NCBI GenBank assembly: GCA_002694095.1
Contig: NZLD01000018.1
Span: 25,822-31,752, forward strand
From: Micrococcales bacterium
Lineage (GTDB): Bacteria > Actinomycetota > Actinomycetes > S36-B12
Reading direction: 5' to 3'
DNA length: 5,931 nucleotides
The notes under the pieces are model-generated. The model was not told the DNA's origin. It saw nothing but the letters and a program-made list of their open reading frames with translations, and did not search any database. Both the position numbers and the translations under genes were made by a program. This document shows, one piece after another, positions 5,559 through 5,931 of the stretch. How positions within the stretch are numbered: the first letter of the stretch is position 1; each line of letters begins with the position of its first letter.

Positions 5559-5931
5559 TCAGCGATCGCCGTCGGCGCGCTTGCGCCAGCGCTCTTCCAT
5601 CCGATCCATGAAGCCGCTTGAGCGTCCACCTTGCTTATCGTCAGCGGCGGGCGGGGCCGCAGCGGAGGCGTCGTCGGTGCCTTCGTCGCCGTCCTCGGCG
5701 GCGGTCGATGACCGTCGGGTGAAGGCGAAGTAAATGAGAACGGCACCGGCCAGCATGACCGCGAAGCCCACCACCCCAAGGATCGCGAGGGGAACAGCCA
5801 TCCCGGCTAGCACGATGCCGAGACCACCGAGAATCGCGAGAACGCCCAGCGCTGCTCGGGACCGACTAGCGGCCCCACCACGAGACTGCAGGCTCGTCGC
5901 GAACTTCGGGTCTTCGGCGTAGAGGGCTTTT
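5559..5931 (-). CDS. DUF3040 domain membrane protein (partial, N-terminus beyond the window)
   Basis: The frame stays open to the right edge well beyond the GTG at 5813, which is an internal codon inside the membrane region and not the true start. The first visible residues are KALYAEDPKFATSL, the hallmark of DUF3040 proteins; only about 15 residues, normally starting MPLSEHE or similar, should be missing. Two close transmembrane helices follow (visible residues about 27-46 and 48-69), ending in a TRR stop-transfer. The rest is an Ala/Asp-rich linker and a conserved basic amphipathic tail, GFMDRMEERWRKR. Family knowledge: DUF3040 proteins are small two-helix membrane proteins widespread in Actinomycetota, of unknown function. 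123 residues are visible. The stop lies 12 bases before the MaoC-like gene. It is the first gene of the run seen here, so the operon promoter probably lies outside the window. Confidence 0.88.
   Translation of the reverse strand, partial: KALYAEDPKFATSLQSRGGAASRSRAALGVLAILGGLGIVLAGMAVPLAILGVVGFAVMLAGAVLIYFAFTRRSSTAAEDGDEGTDDASAAAPPAADDKQGGRSSGFMDRMEERWRKRADGDR

Noticed and set aside
5559..5813. Small membrane protein of 84 residues starting at GTG 5813
   Set aside because: The frame is open to the window edge and the upstream part carries the ALYAEDPKFA hallmark of DUF3040, so the GTG is internal.

Overview
The window looks like chromosomal DNA from a high-GC Gram-positive bacterium (Actinomycetota). 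The lines I counted are about 60-63% G+C. A DUF3040 membrane protein, an actinobacterial-type HelD/HelR ATPase and an RDD protein linked to an 'IDLPxIIRESTG'-type repeat protein all point the same way. The genus cannot be named. I see no rRNA, tRNA, CRISPR, insertion sequence or phage genes. Coding density is very high, and no gene-free stretch exceeds about 90 bases.

Layout: positions 1-972 on the plus strand hold the C-terminal part of a UvrD-like superfamily 1 ATPase of the HelD/HelR type. These proteins act on RNA polymerase. A 58-base convergent gap follows. Everything from 1031 to the right edge then reads on the minus strand. In transcription order this is: a DUF3040 membrane protein (5' end beyond the window), a MaoC-like hot-dog hydratase, an acidic-tailed protein built on 'xD(L/I/V)xxI' repeats, an RDD membrane protein, a secreted protein with a probable Ig-like C-terminal domain, a second secreted protein, and RmuC.

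How the genes may work together: the first five minus-strand genes are separated by 12 bases, 12 bases, a 4-base ATGA overlap and an 8-base overlap, so they are probably one operon. Its core is a tightly coupled trio: repeat protein, RDD membrane protein, and exported Ig-like protein. This suggests an envelope-associated assembly whose function I do not know. An 82-base gap follows, carrying three tandem 14-bp repeats and a possible -10 element, so the last secreted protein and RmuC may have their own promoter. RmuC (predicted nuclease fold, limits DNA rearrangements) and the HelD-like ATPase have recognised families. The envelope trio and the 14-bp repeats are the least explained parts of the window.
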